DNA of 64,000 nt from NIOZ-UU13 sp964444135 (GCA_964444135.1 CAYUFX010000008.1:1-64000), one strand, 5' to 3'; positions 16,203 to 25,769 are shown, counted from the first letter of the stretch. The notes: a model not told the origin generated them from the letters alone. Program-made: numbers and translations.

Positions 16203-18083
16203 TTAAAAGTAAAATCGCTCCAGTTTACTATTTTGTTCCCATTCCTTGCGGGCTTTTTTAACGCTTTCCATCTCGCTTACTTCAGCCACGGGCACATCCC
16301 ACCAGCTTTCATAACCGGGCACACCCACATAGCGGTCGTTCCGGATATAGATTACCGTGGTCCGCTCGGTCTTCTTGGACTCTTTGAACGCTTCAACAAA
16401 ATCATCATAGCTCTTGCACTCAAAAACGTGAGCACCCAATCCACGGGCGTTCATTGCAAGGTTTACCGGAAGTGCTTCAACCTCGCTGGATGCATCATCA
16501 GGAAGCTTGTTATTGACGGGATAAGCATAACGTGTGCCGAATCCTTCCTGGCCCAAAGAACGGCTGAGCCCGCCGATGCTGTTAAAGCCCCGGTTGTCCA
16601 TCAGAACAATAGTGAGTTTATATCCTTCCTGTACGGAGGTGATAATTTCATTGCAGAGCATCAGGTAGCTTCCATCGCCTACCATAACAACCACCTCCCG
16701 CTCCGGAGCTGCCATTTTGACTCCCAGCCCAGCGGCAATTTCATAACCCATACAACTATAGCCATATTCAAGATGGAAATTCTTAGAATGTCGGGTACGC
16801 CACAATTTATGCAGGTCACCGGGCAAACTACCTGCCGCGTTTATCATTACCGCGTCAGGTTCGCTTAATTCGTTGACCGCACCAATTAATTCACCCTGAC
16901 TCGGCAGCGGCTTATTACGAATCGCATAAATTCTATCCACCTCTTCCTGCCATTCCTTATGCAGTTGCTGGGCCTTTTTCTGGTAGTCCTTCTCGACATG
17001 GTAACCTTCCAGCAATTCCGTTAATTCTTCAAGAGTTACACGCGCATCGGCCAGTAATGGTAATGCAGAATGCTTAAAAGCATCAAATTCAGCAACGTTA
17101 ATATTGACGAAACGAACATCGGGATTCTGAAAAGCGGTCTTGCTTGCTGTGGTAAAATCGCCATAGCGTGTTCCAATACCAATAACCAGGTCTGCCTGTC
17201 GTGCTATACGGTTTGCGGCAAAGTTCCCCGTTACGCCTATCGCTCCCAGGTTCAGCGTGTTATCATAAAGCAAACTGCCCTTACCGGCCATCGTTACCCC
17301 TACCGGAATACCCGTTTTCTCGACAAACTGCTTGAGAGCATCTTCCGCTCCGCTGTAAATAATTCCACCTCCGGCGATAATCAAGGGACATTTGGATTCA
17401 CTTATCCACTTGGCCGCTTCTGCCAGAGCTGTGCTGTCCGCCCGATTGCGAGGAATATGCCAGATGCGTTTGTTAAAAAACTCGACCGGATAATCAAATG
17501 CTTCCGTCTGTGTATCCTGAGGCAGCGAAAGAGTTACCGCCCCCGTATCAGCCGGGCTGGTAAGAACACGCATGGCCTCAGGCAATGCCGTTAATATCTG
17601 GTCGGCCCGGTTGATACGGTCCCAGTATCGACTGACCGGCTTAAAACAGTCACTTACTGATATATCCTGAGTAGTTTCCGATTCCAACTGCTGCAGAACC
17701 GGCGCTACGTTGCGGCGAGCGAATATATCACCCGGCAGCAGCAACACCGGAAGATGATTAGTCGTGGCCACCGCCGCTCCGGTAATCATATTTGTCGCTC
17801 CAGGACCGATAGATGAAAGACAAGCAAACGTCCCCATCCGATTTTTCATCTTGGCATAAGCAGCCGAGGCATGCACCATCGCTTGCTCATTACGGGTCTG
17901 GTAATAGCGAAATTCCGGATATTGCTGCAATGCCTGCCCTATCCCGGATACGCAACCATGACCGAAAATACCAAAACACCCCGCAAAAAAAGGTTGTTCC
18001 GTACCATCACGCTCCACATACTGCCTGGTAAGGTACTTAATCAAGGCCTGCGCCATTGTTAAACGAACAGTTTTAGCACTCAT
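16203..18083 (-). CDS. iolD: 3D-(3,5/4)-trihydroxycyclohexane-1,2-dione hydrolase
   Basis: This 626-residue thiamine-diphosphate enzyme opens the inositol ring derivative to 5-deoxy-glucuronate. Features are an N-terminal pyrimidine-binding domain with the long IolD start (MAQALIKYLTRQYVERDG, GCFGIFGHGCVSGIGQAL), a central domain from about residue 200, and a C-terminal ThDP site with GDGSYLMLCNEI ending in N-containing DNRGFNSIGG. Length fits IolD. ATG is preceded by GGAGG. It is transcribed after iolC and before the aldolase, forming one operon. Confidence 0.93.
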   Translation of the reverse strand: MSAKTVRLTMAQALIKYLTRQYVERDGTEQPFFAGCFGIFGHGCVSGIGQALQQYPEFRYYQTRNEQAMVHASAAYAKMKNRMGTFACLSSIGPGATNMITGAAVATTNHLPVLLLPGDIFARRNVAPVLQQLESETTQDISVSDCFKPVSRYWDRINRADQILTALPEAMRVLTSPADTGAVTLSLPQDTQTEAFDYPVEFFNKRIWHIPRNRADSTALAEAAKWISESKCPLIIAGGGIIYSGAEDALKQFVEKTGIPVGVTMAGKGSLLYDNTLNLGAIGVTGNFAANRIARQADLVIGIGTRYGDFTTASKTAFQNPDVRFVNINVAEFDAFKHSALPLLADARVTLEELTELLEGYHVEKDYQKKAQQLHKEWQEEVDRIYAIRNKPLPSQGELIGAVNELSEPDAVMINAAGSLPGDLHKLWRTRHSKNFHLEYGYSCMGYEIAAGLGVKMAAPEREVVVMVGDGSYLMLCNEIITSVQEGYKLTIVLMDNRGFNSIGGLSRSLGQEGFGTRYAYPVNNKLPDDASSEVEALPVNLAMNARGLGAHVFECKSYDDFVEAFKESKKTERTTVIYIRNDRYVGVPGYESWWDVPVAEVSEMESVKKARKEWEQNSKLERFYF

Positions 18084-18150
18084 GATAAAACCTCCAAAAG
18101 CTATTCCTTATATTCTTTATCGCTTATTTGTTTATTACTTTCTACAAACG

Positions 18151-19182
18151 TTATTCAAGCCCTCCATAATCCTCGACAAAGGCCATTACCTCTTCATAGG
18201 TAGGCATAAAATTGGCGCAGCCATGTTTAGTAACAACAATCGCCCCGCAGGCATTACCCATTCGTCCGGATTTGTACCACCCCCATCCTTTGACATACCC
18301 ATAAAGAAAACCGGCGGCAAAGGCATCTCCCGCCCCTAAAATATTTGTCACTTCCACAGGGAACCCCGGCGCATCGATTTGCTCGATTTTACCCTGTTGA
18401 TTTACTAAATGAACACAAACACCTTGACTGCCCTTCTTTTGCAGCAGTGCTTCCGGCCCCATCGAAAGCATTTTACGAATCGCCTTATCAACATCCCCCC
18501 GGACCTGAGTGTCCGAAACCGAATCTGTAAGCTCGATATGACTGACATCCGTTAACATTGCTGCATTTATTTCATCTTCTGTTCCAATCACAACGTCCGC
18601 CTGCCGAATCGCCGTACGTACTACAACACCAAACGCCCTTGGGTCATGCCACTGGTCGGGACGAAAATCTATATCAAGAACAACTTTTGTCCCCGCCTGA
18701 CGGGCCAGCTCAGCGGCAAATAATGTCGCACTGCGACTCGGCTCCAGGGACAAATTTGTGCCTGCAAACTGAAACACTTTGCTATTTGAAATTGGCGCAT
18801 TAAGAACGTCGTCTATTGTCAATGCAATATCAGCACAATTGTCACGATAATAAACCAGAGGAAAACTGTCCGGCGGTTCTATACCCAGAACCACCGCGCT
18901 GGACCGCTTGCCGGGCTTACGGCAGATAAATCGTGTCTCCACTCCTTCTTTTTGCAGAAATTTCAGAATAAAATCCCCTACCGGGTCCTGGCCAAGTCCT
19001 GTCAATAAAGCGGTCTTCAATCCCAGTCTTCGCCCTCCTACACTGATATTCGTCGGCGAACCTCCAACATACGCGGCAAAACTCGTAATATCCACAAACG
19101 GTGAACCAATATCATTACTATAAAGGTCAATTGATGAGCGCCCCATGTGAAGCGTGTCGTATATCCGTTCAGTTTCACTCAT
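18151..19182 (-). CDS. iolC: 5-dehydro-2-deoxygluconokinase (PfkB family)
   Basis: This 343-residue sugar kinase phosphorylates 2-deoxy-5-keto-D-gluconate. The first PfkB signature lies at about residues 32-48 (YVGGSPTNISVGGRRLGL). The second holds the catalytic Asp in NILGAGDAFAAGFLYG near residue 285. The start at 19182 (MSETERIYD) follows TGGAG at 7 bases; an in-frame ATG further up has no site. Its place between iolB and iolD supports the specific kinase assignment over other PfkB kinases. Confidence 0.9.
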   Translation of the reverse strand: MSETERIYDTLHMGRSSIDLYSNDIGSPFVDITSFAAYVGGSPTNISVGGRRLGLKTALLTGLGQDPVGDFILKFLQKEGVETRFICRKPGKRSSAVVLGIEPPDSFPLVYYRDNCADIALTIDDVLNAPISNSKVFQFAGTNLSLEPSRSATLFAAELARQAGTKVVLDIDFRPDQWHDPRAFGVVVRTAIRQADVVIGTEDEINAAMLTDVSHIELTDSVSDTQVRGDVDKAIRKMLSMGPEALLQKKGSQGVCVHLVNQQGKIEQIDAPGFPVEVTNILGAGDAFAAGFLYGYVKGWGWYKSGRMGNACGAIVVTKHGCANFMPTYEEVMAFVEDYGGLE

Positions 19183-19226
19183 ATAATACTCCAGTAAAAA
19201 ACAACTTCTACGTAACACGGAGCAGA

Positions 19227-20114
19227 TTAATACAACGGAAGCCGATTGTCTTTTTGCTTGTAAGTATCTTTAACCCAGGTGTATTTCGGGTCATCCTGAT
19301 TAGCGAGCGTCTGGGCGCTGCCTGCCAATACATTCAAATAGTAAGTCGTATATCCCGGGGCGCTCACCACGGGATGATAACCTTCCGGGACCAGAACGGC
19401 ACAGTTATTTTCCGCTCGAACCAAAGCGTCAATGGGATGACCCGCCTTATGAAGCGGTGAGGTCTGGTCAGTATATACCCGCTGATAAGCGTAACCATCG
19501 GGCTTGTCAATTTTATAAAAATACACTTCCTCCAGATCGGATTCGAGCAAATCACCCTGGTCATCTTTTAGGTGAACATCATGCTTGTGAGGCGGGTAAC
19601 TGCTCCAGTTGCCGCTGGGAGTATAAACCTCAACCAGCACCAGGCGTTGAACCGGCGAGCCCGAAGGCAGCAAATCGTTAATCTGACGGCTGACATTATC
19701 ACCTCCCCGTACTGAAATCGCTACATCCTCAGGCTTAATCAGCCATGGTTCGTGGTCCTGGTCGGTCGGCACCCAGGCTACGGCGTACTCACCACTTTCT
19801 TCGGCTGTAATAGTAAACTCGCTATGCCTGGGTAGATACAGTGCATGAGCAGCGCCTTCAAAAACATTCTTACGCGCGCCGATACCGGACCACCGGCCTC
19901 GATTCGAACGAACTGTATAGCGCCCGCTTAAATTCACGATAACCAGCTCGTTCTCGCCGCTCGCAAATGACCAGCTCTGGTTTTTCGCAAGTCGTCTGGC
20001 CTGAAATGATATATATTCCCAACCCGCCTGTTCAGGCGTGATGGACAAAATTAAATCCGGGTCATCTGGAAAGACGCCGGGCTTAACTAAAATATTATCC
20101 GCGGTATATTGCAC
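19227..20114 (-). CDS. iolB: 5-deoxy-glucuronate isomerase
   Basis: This 295-residue cupin-type isomerase converts 5-deoxy-glucuronate to 2-deoxy-5-keto-D-gluconate. The bicupin pattern is visible, with probable metal ligands in YPPHKHDVH at about residues 165-173 and the later EEVYFYKID and EGYHPVVSAPGY stretches typical of IolB. The GTG at 20114 follows AAGGAG at 8 bases. It is the first gene of the minus-strand inositol run and is divergent from the ABC importer genes. Confidence 0.92.
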   Translation of the reverse strand: MQYTADNILVKPGVFPDDPDLILSITPEQAGWEYISFQARRLAKNQSWSFASGENELVIVNLSGRYTVRSNRGRWSGIGARKNVFEGAAHALYLPRHSEFTITAEESGEYAVAWVPTDQDHEPWLIKPEDVAISVRGGDNVSRQINDLLPSGSPVQRLVLVEVYTPSGNWSSYPPHKHDVHLKDDQGDLLESDLEEVYFYKIDKPDGYAYQRVYTDQTSPLHKAGHPIDALVRAENNCAVLVPEGYHPVVSAPGYTTYYLNVLAGSAQTLANQDDPKYTWVKDTYKQKDNRLPLY

Positions 20115-20151
20115 TTATCAAACTCCTTGAATACTTTATACTTGGTGTATC

Positions 20152-20195
20152 ATTATATGAAATAATCCCCTGTATGCCACAAAAACTCATATGAG
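20152..20195 (-). promoter_or_regulatory. iolB promoter -10 box with adjoining 10-bp palindrome
   Basis: On the minus strand a perfect TATAAT occupies 20157-20152, 38 bases before the iolB start; the -35 is weak. Just upstream, CTCATATGAG (20186-20195) is a perfect palindrome that overlaps the expected -35 region. It is a candidate operator for an inositol regulator; no regulator gene was seen in the window. Confidence 0.35.
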
Positions 20196-20373
20196 ATAAT
20201 CAGACTTTGAATAAATCTTGCCCTGTCCGCTGTAGAATCAAGGCTTATAGTAAATATGTAAGTTCTTTAGTGGCAAACAGACCCGTGTTTTTTGGTAAAC
20301 ATCAATGTTAAACTTTCCGTCCACGATGTTTTCTGCTAAAATTCGTGCACACATCCTTGGTTATTAGAGTTAT

Positions 20374-20530
20374 GCAAAATTGAGGTTAGGCATATATTAT
20401 TTAAGAAAATTGGGTTTTTGATTTTCTTAAATAATCAAATGGATGCTTACTTTAAAATAATTTATTGTTTGAAAAGAAAAAATTAAAAGACAATTTTTCC
20501 TTTTCAAAGTATGCCTAACCTCGATTTTGC
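20374..20530. repeat. 157-bp three-arm inverted-repeat element before the sugar importer
   Basis: Outer arms at 20374-20394 and 20510-20530 are 21-bp reverse complements with one mismatch (GCAAAATTGAGGTTAGGCATA). Enclosed are two further stem-loops: a 15-bp perfect stem at 20396-20410/20421-20435, and a 17-bp stem with one mismatch at 20468-20484/20492-20508. The whole can fold into a three-way junction. It ends 37 bases before the first importer gene, so it would lie in its leader. It could be a structured RNA or a MITE; no second copy was noticed. Confidence 0.7.
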
Positions 20531-20567
20531 AGAAGACTTGTAGACTTTTATAATAGGAGTATAAGCC

Positions 20568-21530
20568 ATGAAAAAGATTATAGGTATAATCGCACTGGTT
20601 GTGATAGCAGCAGTTTTTATCATAATTGGAGTCATCCGCAAGGGGAGCAGCCATGAAGAACGTCGTATCGCGGTGATTCCCAAAGGGACATCGTCGGTTT
20701 TCTGGGAGTCGGTACGCTTAGGAGCACAAAAGGCGGGTGAGGAATTGGGCTATGAAATTTCCTGGAACGGCCCGGAGCTTGAGAGCGACCGGGAAAGGCA
20801 AATACAGATAGTCGAAGACTTTATCGCCCTGAAAGTTGCGGGTGTTGTTCTTGCCCCCAATGGCAGTAATGCCCTGGTGCCAAAGGTGGAGGAAATGTTC
20901 GCCAAGAACATACCCTGCGTAATTATCGACTCGGAAATCAACACGGACAAGTATGTTTCGTTTGCGGCTACAAATAATTATCAAGGGGGCGTAATTGCAG
21001 CACGGCGGATGGGAAAGATTCTCGACGGTAAAGGCAAGGTGATAGTGGTGAAGTTTATGCCCGGCTCAGGCTCGACTACCAATCGGGAAAATGGCTTCAT
21101 TGATACCATCGAGAAAGAATTTCCTGATATTGAAATAGTCGATACGAAATACGGGATGGCTACTGTGGAAACCGCATTACAAGCAGCCGAAGACCTGCTG
21201 ACCAAACACGCGGAACTTGATGGTCTTTTTGCCTGCAACGCGGGGACTTCCGTGGGCTCGGCACAAGCGCTGCAGAGCCAGGCTCGAACCGATAGTATAA
21301 AGATGGTTGGTTTCGATGCAGAAGAGACGCTCCTCGATAAGCTCAGGTCCCGAGTGGTTGATTCATTGGTGGTTCAGGACCCTTACAAAATGGGATATAT
21401 AGGAGTCAAGACTCTGGTTGACAAAATCAATGGTAAAGAAGTCCCCAAATTAATAGATACGGGTGTTGAGCTGATAACTGTCGAACGCTTAGAGGAACCC
21501 AAAATCAAGTCTTTACTCAACCTGCAATGA
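20568..21530 (+). CDS. Ribose-type ABC transporter substrate-binding protein
   Basis: This 320-residue protein begins with a hydrophobic export or anchor segment (residues 4-23) and continues as a type I periplasmic binding protein. RIAVIPKGTSSVFWESVRLGAQKAGEEL is the usual first strand and helix; VAGVVLAPNGSNALV, NNYQGGVIAARRMG and IKMVGFDAEETLLDKLR follow. There is no lipobox Cys. ATG follows AGGAG at 8 bases. Its stop overlaps the ATPase start (ATGA). Given the neighbouring iol genes, inositol or a related cyclitol is the likely ligand (inference). Confidence 0.85.
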   Translation: MKKIIGIIALVVIAAVFIIIGVIRKGSSHEERRIAVIPKGTSSVFWESVRLGAQKAGEELGYEISWNGPELESDRERQIQIVEDFIALKVAGVVLAPNGSNALVPKVEEMFAKNIPCVIIDSEINTDKYVSFAATNNYQGGVIAARRMGKILDGKGKVIVVKFMPGSGSTTNRENGFIDTIEKEFPDIEIVDTKYGMATVETALQAAEDLLTKHAELDGLFACNAGTSVGSAQALQSQARTDSIKMVGFDAEETLLDKLRSRVVDSLVVQDPYKMGYIGVKTLVDKINGKEVPKLIDTGVELITVERLEEPKIKSLLNLQ

Positions 21531-23059
21531 TAGCAGCTACCGATACAAACCGGTTGTCAGATGTAGAAATTGCATTACGTATGAAGGGAATTTCTAAAAA
21601 GTTCGGGCCCGTGCAGGCTCTTTCTGATGTCAGTTTTACCGTTCGCCGGGGTACGGTCCATGCCTTAGTGGGCGAAAACGGCGCCGGAAAATCAACATTA
21701 ATGAAAATTCTGGCAGGTGTATATCAGCCGGACAGCGGGTCGATTGAAATCAACGCCAAACAACAAATATTCTCTAAACCGGCCGAAGCTCTATTAGCCG
21801 GGATATCGATGATATATCAGGAACTTGACCTGGCGGAACATTTGACAGTGGCGGAAAATGTTTTCCTGGGAATGGAGCTGTCGGGACGGCTGCCTTTCAT
21901 AATGAACCAGAAAAAAATGATAGACCAGACGACTAAGCTGGCGCAGCGTTTTAACTTTAAGATTGACCCGACGGCCATCGTTGAAGAGCTTCCAATGGGG
22001 GATTGTCAGATTGTTGAGATCCTCAAATCCTTAATGCGCAATGCATCGATTATTGTTATGGATGAGCCGACATCGTCTCTGTCTGAAAGTGAAACAGCAA
22101 TGCTTTTCGAGTTAGTAAGAGCTCTGCGTGAACAGGGGCTTTCCATTATCTATATCTCTCATCGGCTGGAAGAAATTGTGGGATTGGCCGATGATGTCAG
22201 TGTATTACGGGACGGCCGAATGGTTCATTCCGGGTCAATGGCAAAACTGGATATTCCAAAAATCGTACACTATATGGTGGGAAGAGAGTTAAAGGATTTC
22301 TTCCCTGCACGAAGTGTCAATATCGGCGAAACTCGCGTTAAGATCAGAAACCTCTCTTCTAAAAATGGAGTAGAGGACATTTCTTTCGACATTCGAAAAG
22401 GTGAAATTGTGGGAATGGCGGGACTAATCGGTGCCGGACGGACCCAGGTCGCTCAGGCACTGTTTGGTATCGATAGAAAAACTTCCGGTGCTATCGAGCT
22501 TGACGGACGCCGGTTAGAGATTAACTCTCCGACTGATGCCATAGCCAACCATATTGCATTTTTAACCGAAGACCGCAAACGCACCGGATTATGCCTGGAG
22601 CTTCCCTGCAGCTGGAATGTGACCTTGCCGAATCTCGTCGCAATAGGCATGAAGAACGTCATCAAACCCGGCCGGGAAAGACAAATCGTGACAAATATTG
22701 CAAAGCGGATTGCCATCAAATGGCTGGGACCACAAGCACCGGTGGATTCACTTTCCGGCGGGAATCAGCAGAAAATTCTTATCGCCCGCTGGTTATTAGC
22801 TGAGTCAAAGTTCATGATTTTTGACGAACCCACGCGCGGCATAGATGTCGGGGCGAAAAAGGAAGTATATTCCCTTCTTAATGAGCTGGCCGGGGAAGGT
22901 AAAGCAATACTATTTATATCATCCGAATTACCTGAGTTGTTCGGAATAGCCGACCGAATCTTAGTGATGCGCCGGGGACGATTAGTGGGAGATGTAAATC
23001 CTAAAACAACCACTCAAGAAGAAGTCATGCACTTGGCAGCAGTGGAGGCCGCTCTATGA
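21527..23059 (+). CDS. Ribose-type ABC transporter ATPase with two nucleotide-binding domains
   Basis: This 510-residue cytoplasmic protein has the tandem ATPase layout of RbsA/MglA. Domain 1 has Walker A GENGAGKST near residue 53 and Walker B IIVMDEPTSSLS. Its ABC signature is poor (LPMGDCQIVEI). Domain 2 has a degenerate Walker A (GLIGAGRTQVAQALFG), signature LSGGNQQK and Walker B FMIFDEPTRGIDVGAKKEVY. A weak second Walker A is normal for this family. It overlaps the genes before and after by 4 bases. Confidence 0.92.
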   Translation: MIAATDTNRLSDVEIALRMKGISKKFGPVQALSDVSFTVRRGTVHALVGENGAGKSTLMKILAGVYQPDSGSIEINAKQQIFSKPAEALLAGISMIYQELDLAEHLTVAENVFLGMELSGRLPFIMNQKKMIDQTTKLAQRFNFKIDPTAIVEELPMGDCQIVEILKSLMRNASIIVMDEPTSSLSESETAMLFELVRALREQGLSIIYISHRLEEIVGLADDVSVLRDGRMVHSGSMAKLDIPKIVHYMVGRELKDFFPARSVNIGETRVKIRNLSSKNGVEDISFDIRKGEIVGMAGLIGAGRTQVAQALFGIDRKTSGAIELDGRRLEINSPTDAIANHIAFLTEDRKRTGLCLELPCSWNVTLPNLVAIGMKNVIKPGRERQIVTNIAKRIAIKWLGPQAPVDSLSGGNQQKILIARWLLAESKFMIFDEPTRGIDVGAKKEVYSLLNELAGEGKAILFISSELPELFGIADRILVMRRGRLVGDVNPKTTTQEEVMHLAAVEAAL

Positions 23060-24018
23060 ATAAATTGGTAAGGCAGTTACTGCCCTTTGGCAGTCTGATA
23101 TTGATAATCTGTATTCTCTCAGCCCTGAAGCCCGATACGTTTCTGACAACGGATAATTTTATGAATGTATTGCGCCGCTCAAGTGTGAATGGCATTATAG
23201 CAGTGGGAATGACAGCGGTTATCATTTCCGCGGGAATCGACCTATCCGTAGGCTCGATGATGGCTCTGTGTGGTATGGTCGGCGCCTGGGTAATGATAGT
23301 AATCGGCGGAACCAATCCCCAGGGAGCGGCCCTGGTTATCGGTACCTTTGTTGGGATTGTTACGGGGCTTGCCTGTGGCTTCCTGAACGGCCTGTTCATT
23401 ACCAAGCTCAAGCTGCCTCCGTTTATTGTGACATTAGGCACTATGAGCACTTTTCGCGGAATTTCTTACGTTATGAATGCCGGAAAGCCTTATAACATAC
23501 CACAGTATAAATACCTTAATGAGGGAGTTGTTCTTGGGATACCCATTTCCGTTTTGATTTTTGCTATTATCATAATCCTTGCAGGTTTGCTGTTAAAGTA
23601 CAGCCGCCTGGGGCGCTATACTTATGCTATCGGCTCAAATAGAGTGGCGTCCTTTCATGCAGGTGTGAACGTGGATGCTTACTTGATACGCATTTATGCT
23701 CTAACCGGTTTGGTTGTGGGTATAGCCGCGATGATCACCACCAGTCGAGCCGTCTCAGCGCAGCCGACGGCCGGTGTTACCTTAGAGCTTGACATAATTG
23801 CCGCAGTAGTGATTGGCGGCGCGAGTCTGTCCGGGGGCAGAGGAACAATAATCGGTACATTAATAGGAACACTTTTAATAAGCTTTTTGCGGAACGGATG
23901 TACGTTATTAGACATCTCCACTAACGTTCAGCTTATAGTGATTGGGGCCATAATTATTGTTGCGGTTGCGGTTGACCAATTAGCGCGCTCCAGGGCCGCG
24001 GCTGGACAAGCAGAGTAA
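23056..24018 (+). CDS. Ribose-type ABC transporter permease
   Basis: This 320-residue protein has eight to ten hydrophobic segments and the RbsC family pattern: GIIAVGMTAVIISAGIDLSVGSMMAL near the start and AAVVIGGASLSGGRGTIIGTLIG near residue 260. Two copies would form the membrane channel. The start overlaps the ATPase stop (ATGA). It completes the importer encoded by the three genes. Confidence 0.92.
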   Translation: MNKLVRQLLPFGSLILIICILSALKPDTFLTTDNFMNVLRRSSVNGIIAVGMTAVIISAGIDLSVGSMMALCGMVGAWVMIVIGGTNPQGAALVIGTFVGIVTGLACGFLNGLFITKLKLPPFIVTLGTMSTFRGISYVMNAGKPYNIPQYKYLNEGVVLGIPISVLIFAIIIILAGLLLKYSRLGRYTYAIGSNRVASFHAGVNVDAYLIRIYALTGLVVGIAAMITTSRAVSAQPTAGVTLELDIIAAVVIGGASLSGGRGTIIGTLIGTLLISFLRNGCTLLDISTNVQLIVIGAIIIVAVAVDQLARSRAAAGQAE

Positions 24019-24050
24019 ACGCGTACATTCTTCTTGAAGGAGTCGGCGAT

Positions 24051-25769
24051 ATGCGAAAAGTTGCTTTACTCTTCCTTACAGTAATAATCGTAGTAAGTGC
24101 GGCCGCTGTCGGCCGCTCACAGACTTATGATGTAGTAATAAAATCAGGTCGGATATACGATGGTTCCGGTGGGCCATCATACGTTGCGGATGTCGGAATA
24201 AAAGATGGCCATATCGCAGCTATCGGACAGCTCCGGCCTGCCGTGGCTCGCTTGGCGGAGCCAAGTCGCAATAGGCCGGATGCGGACACGGTAATCGACG
24301 CACAAGGTCTTGCAGTTGCTCCGGGTTTTATCAATATGCTAAGCTGGGCGAATGAATCTCTTATAGAAGATGGCAGATCGCAAAGCGATGTTCGTCAGGG
24401 AGTAACTCTGGAAGTTATGGGCGAAGGATGGTCGATGGGGCCTCTTAACGAAAAGATGAAGCGGGATATGAGGGAATCTCAGGGTGACATCAAATTCAGC
24501 ATAGAATGGACTACACTTGGAGAATATCTCGAATATCTTGAAAGAAAAGGGGTATCGACCAACATAGCCTCTTTTGTAGGCGCAACGACTGTTCGTGTTT
24601 ATGTTGTTGGATATGAAGACCGTCCACCAGCTTCTAAAGAGCTTGAGCAGATGCGTAAATTAGCAGGCCGGGCGATGCAGGAAGGGGCGGTAGGTGTAAG
24701 TTCGGCGCTGATTTATGCTCCCGGCTTTTATGCTGATACCGATGAGCTGATAGCTCTTGCAGAGGTGGCGGGTGAATATGGTGGAATGTATATTTCGCAC
24801 ATCCGCAGCGAGGGTAACTACTTGCTTGAGGCCTTGGATGAATTGATAACAATTGCGCGAAAGGCAAATGTTACCGCTGAGCTGTATCACATGAAAGCTG
24901 CCGGCAAATCAAATTGGCGTAAACTCGATGCTATGATTGGAAAAATTGAAAAGGCACGGGATGAAGGTCTTAGAATTACGGCGGATATGTATAACTATAC
25001 AGCGGGTGCAACAGGTCTCGATGCCGCAATGCCTCCCTGGGTTCAGGCTGGTGGACACCAGGCATGGGTGATGCGGCTCAAAGACCCGGGAATCAGGCGG
25101 CGGGTTTTAAAGGAGATGACTACGCCCACCAAGGAATGGGAAAATTTATTTCTTTTAGCAGGTACGCCGGAAAATGTTCTTTTAGTGGGATTCAAAAACG
25201 AAAGGCTCAAACATCTTACCGGCAAAACTCTTGCAGAAGTTGCCAGGATGAGAAGAAAATCACCGGCAGCAACTGCAATAGACCTTGTTATTGAAGACGA
25301 CAGCCGGGTTGGCACGGTCTATTTTTTAATGTCGGAAGAAAATGTGAAGAAGCAGATTAAGCTCCCCTGGGTCAGCTTTTGCTCGGATGCAGGCTCCCTC
25401 GCTCCGGAGGGAGTTTTCTTGAAATCAAGTCCACATCCACGTGCATACGGGAGCTTTGCCAGGCTTCTCGGCAAATATGTTCGCCAGGAAAAGGTCATTA
25501 CATTAGCCGAGGCGATCAGGCGTTTGACATCACTTCCAGCGGATAATCTCAAACTTGACCGGCGGGGAAGACTTGAAAAAGGATATTATGCAGACATCGT
25601 CATTTTCGACCCTGAAACAATTATTGACCATGCGACCTACGAAAAACCCCAACAGTACGCATCAGGTATGCTCCATGTTTTTGTAAACGGCACGCAGGTG
25701 CTCAAAGATGGCGAACATACCGGTGCTAAACCTGGTCGTGTTGTGCGTGGACCGGGATGGAAAAAGTAA
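24051..25769 (+). CDS. Exported D-aminoacylase-like amidohydrolase, lacking the usual HxH
   Basis: This 572-residue protein has a signal peptide (about 1-23) and an N-acyl-D-amino-acid deacylase fold. Family stretches are YDVVIKSGRIYDGSG, YISHIRSEG and AELYHMKAAGK (likely metal His residues) and WVSFCSDAGSLAPEG (catalytic Asp). The usual HxH after PGFI is replaced by GFINMLSWANES. The Cys region reads VMGEGWSMGPL instead of GNCG. One metal site is therefore altered, and the reaction may differ from classic D-aminoacylases. A 15-residue insertion (RPAVARLAEPSRNRP) is encoded by a palindromic repeat. It lies 32 bases after the permease gene. Confidence 0.75.
   Translation: MRKVALLFLTVIIVVSAAAVGRSQTYDVVIKSGRIYDGSGGPSYVADVGIKDGHIAAIGQLRPAVARLAEPSRNRPDADTVIDAQGLAVAPGFINMLSWANESLIEDGRSQSDVRQGVTLEVMGEGWSMGPLNEKMKRDMRESQGDIKFSIEWTTLGEYLEYLERKGVSTNIASFVGATTVRVYVVGYEDRPPASKELEQMRKLAGRAMQEGAVGVSSALIYAPGFYADTDELIALAEVAGEYGGMYISHIRSEGNYLLEALDELITIARKANVTAELYHMKAAGKSNWRKLDAMIGKIEKARDEGLRITADMYNYTAGATGLDAAMPPWVQAGGHQAWVMRLKDPGIRRRVLKEMTTPTKEWENLFLLAGTPENVLLVGFKNERLKHLTGKTLAEVARMRRKSPAATAIDLVIEDDSRVGTVYFLMSEENVKKQIKLPWVSFCSDAGSLAPEGVFLKSSPHPRAYGSFARLLGKYVRQEKVITLAEAIRRLTSLPADNLKLDRRGRLEKGYYADIVIFDPETIIDHATYEKPQQYASGMLHVFVNGTQVLKDGEHTGAKPGRVVRGPGWKK
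24233..24279. repeat. Palindromic repeat inside the aminoacylase coding frame
   Basis: Outer arms CCGGCCT (24233-24239) and AGGCCGG (24273-24279) enclose CTTGGC-GGA-GCCAAG. It is translated in frame as an extra loop, in the N-terminal beta-sandwich region between AAIGQL and DADTVIDAQG, where homologues normally have a few residues. It looks like a tolerated repeat insertion. Confidence 0.5.

Noticed and set aside
20374..20530. tRNA or known riboswitch
   Set aside because: The element is AT-rich with long near-perfect stems and lacks tRNA features or any riboswitch core that I could recognise.
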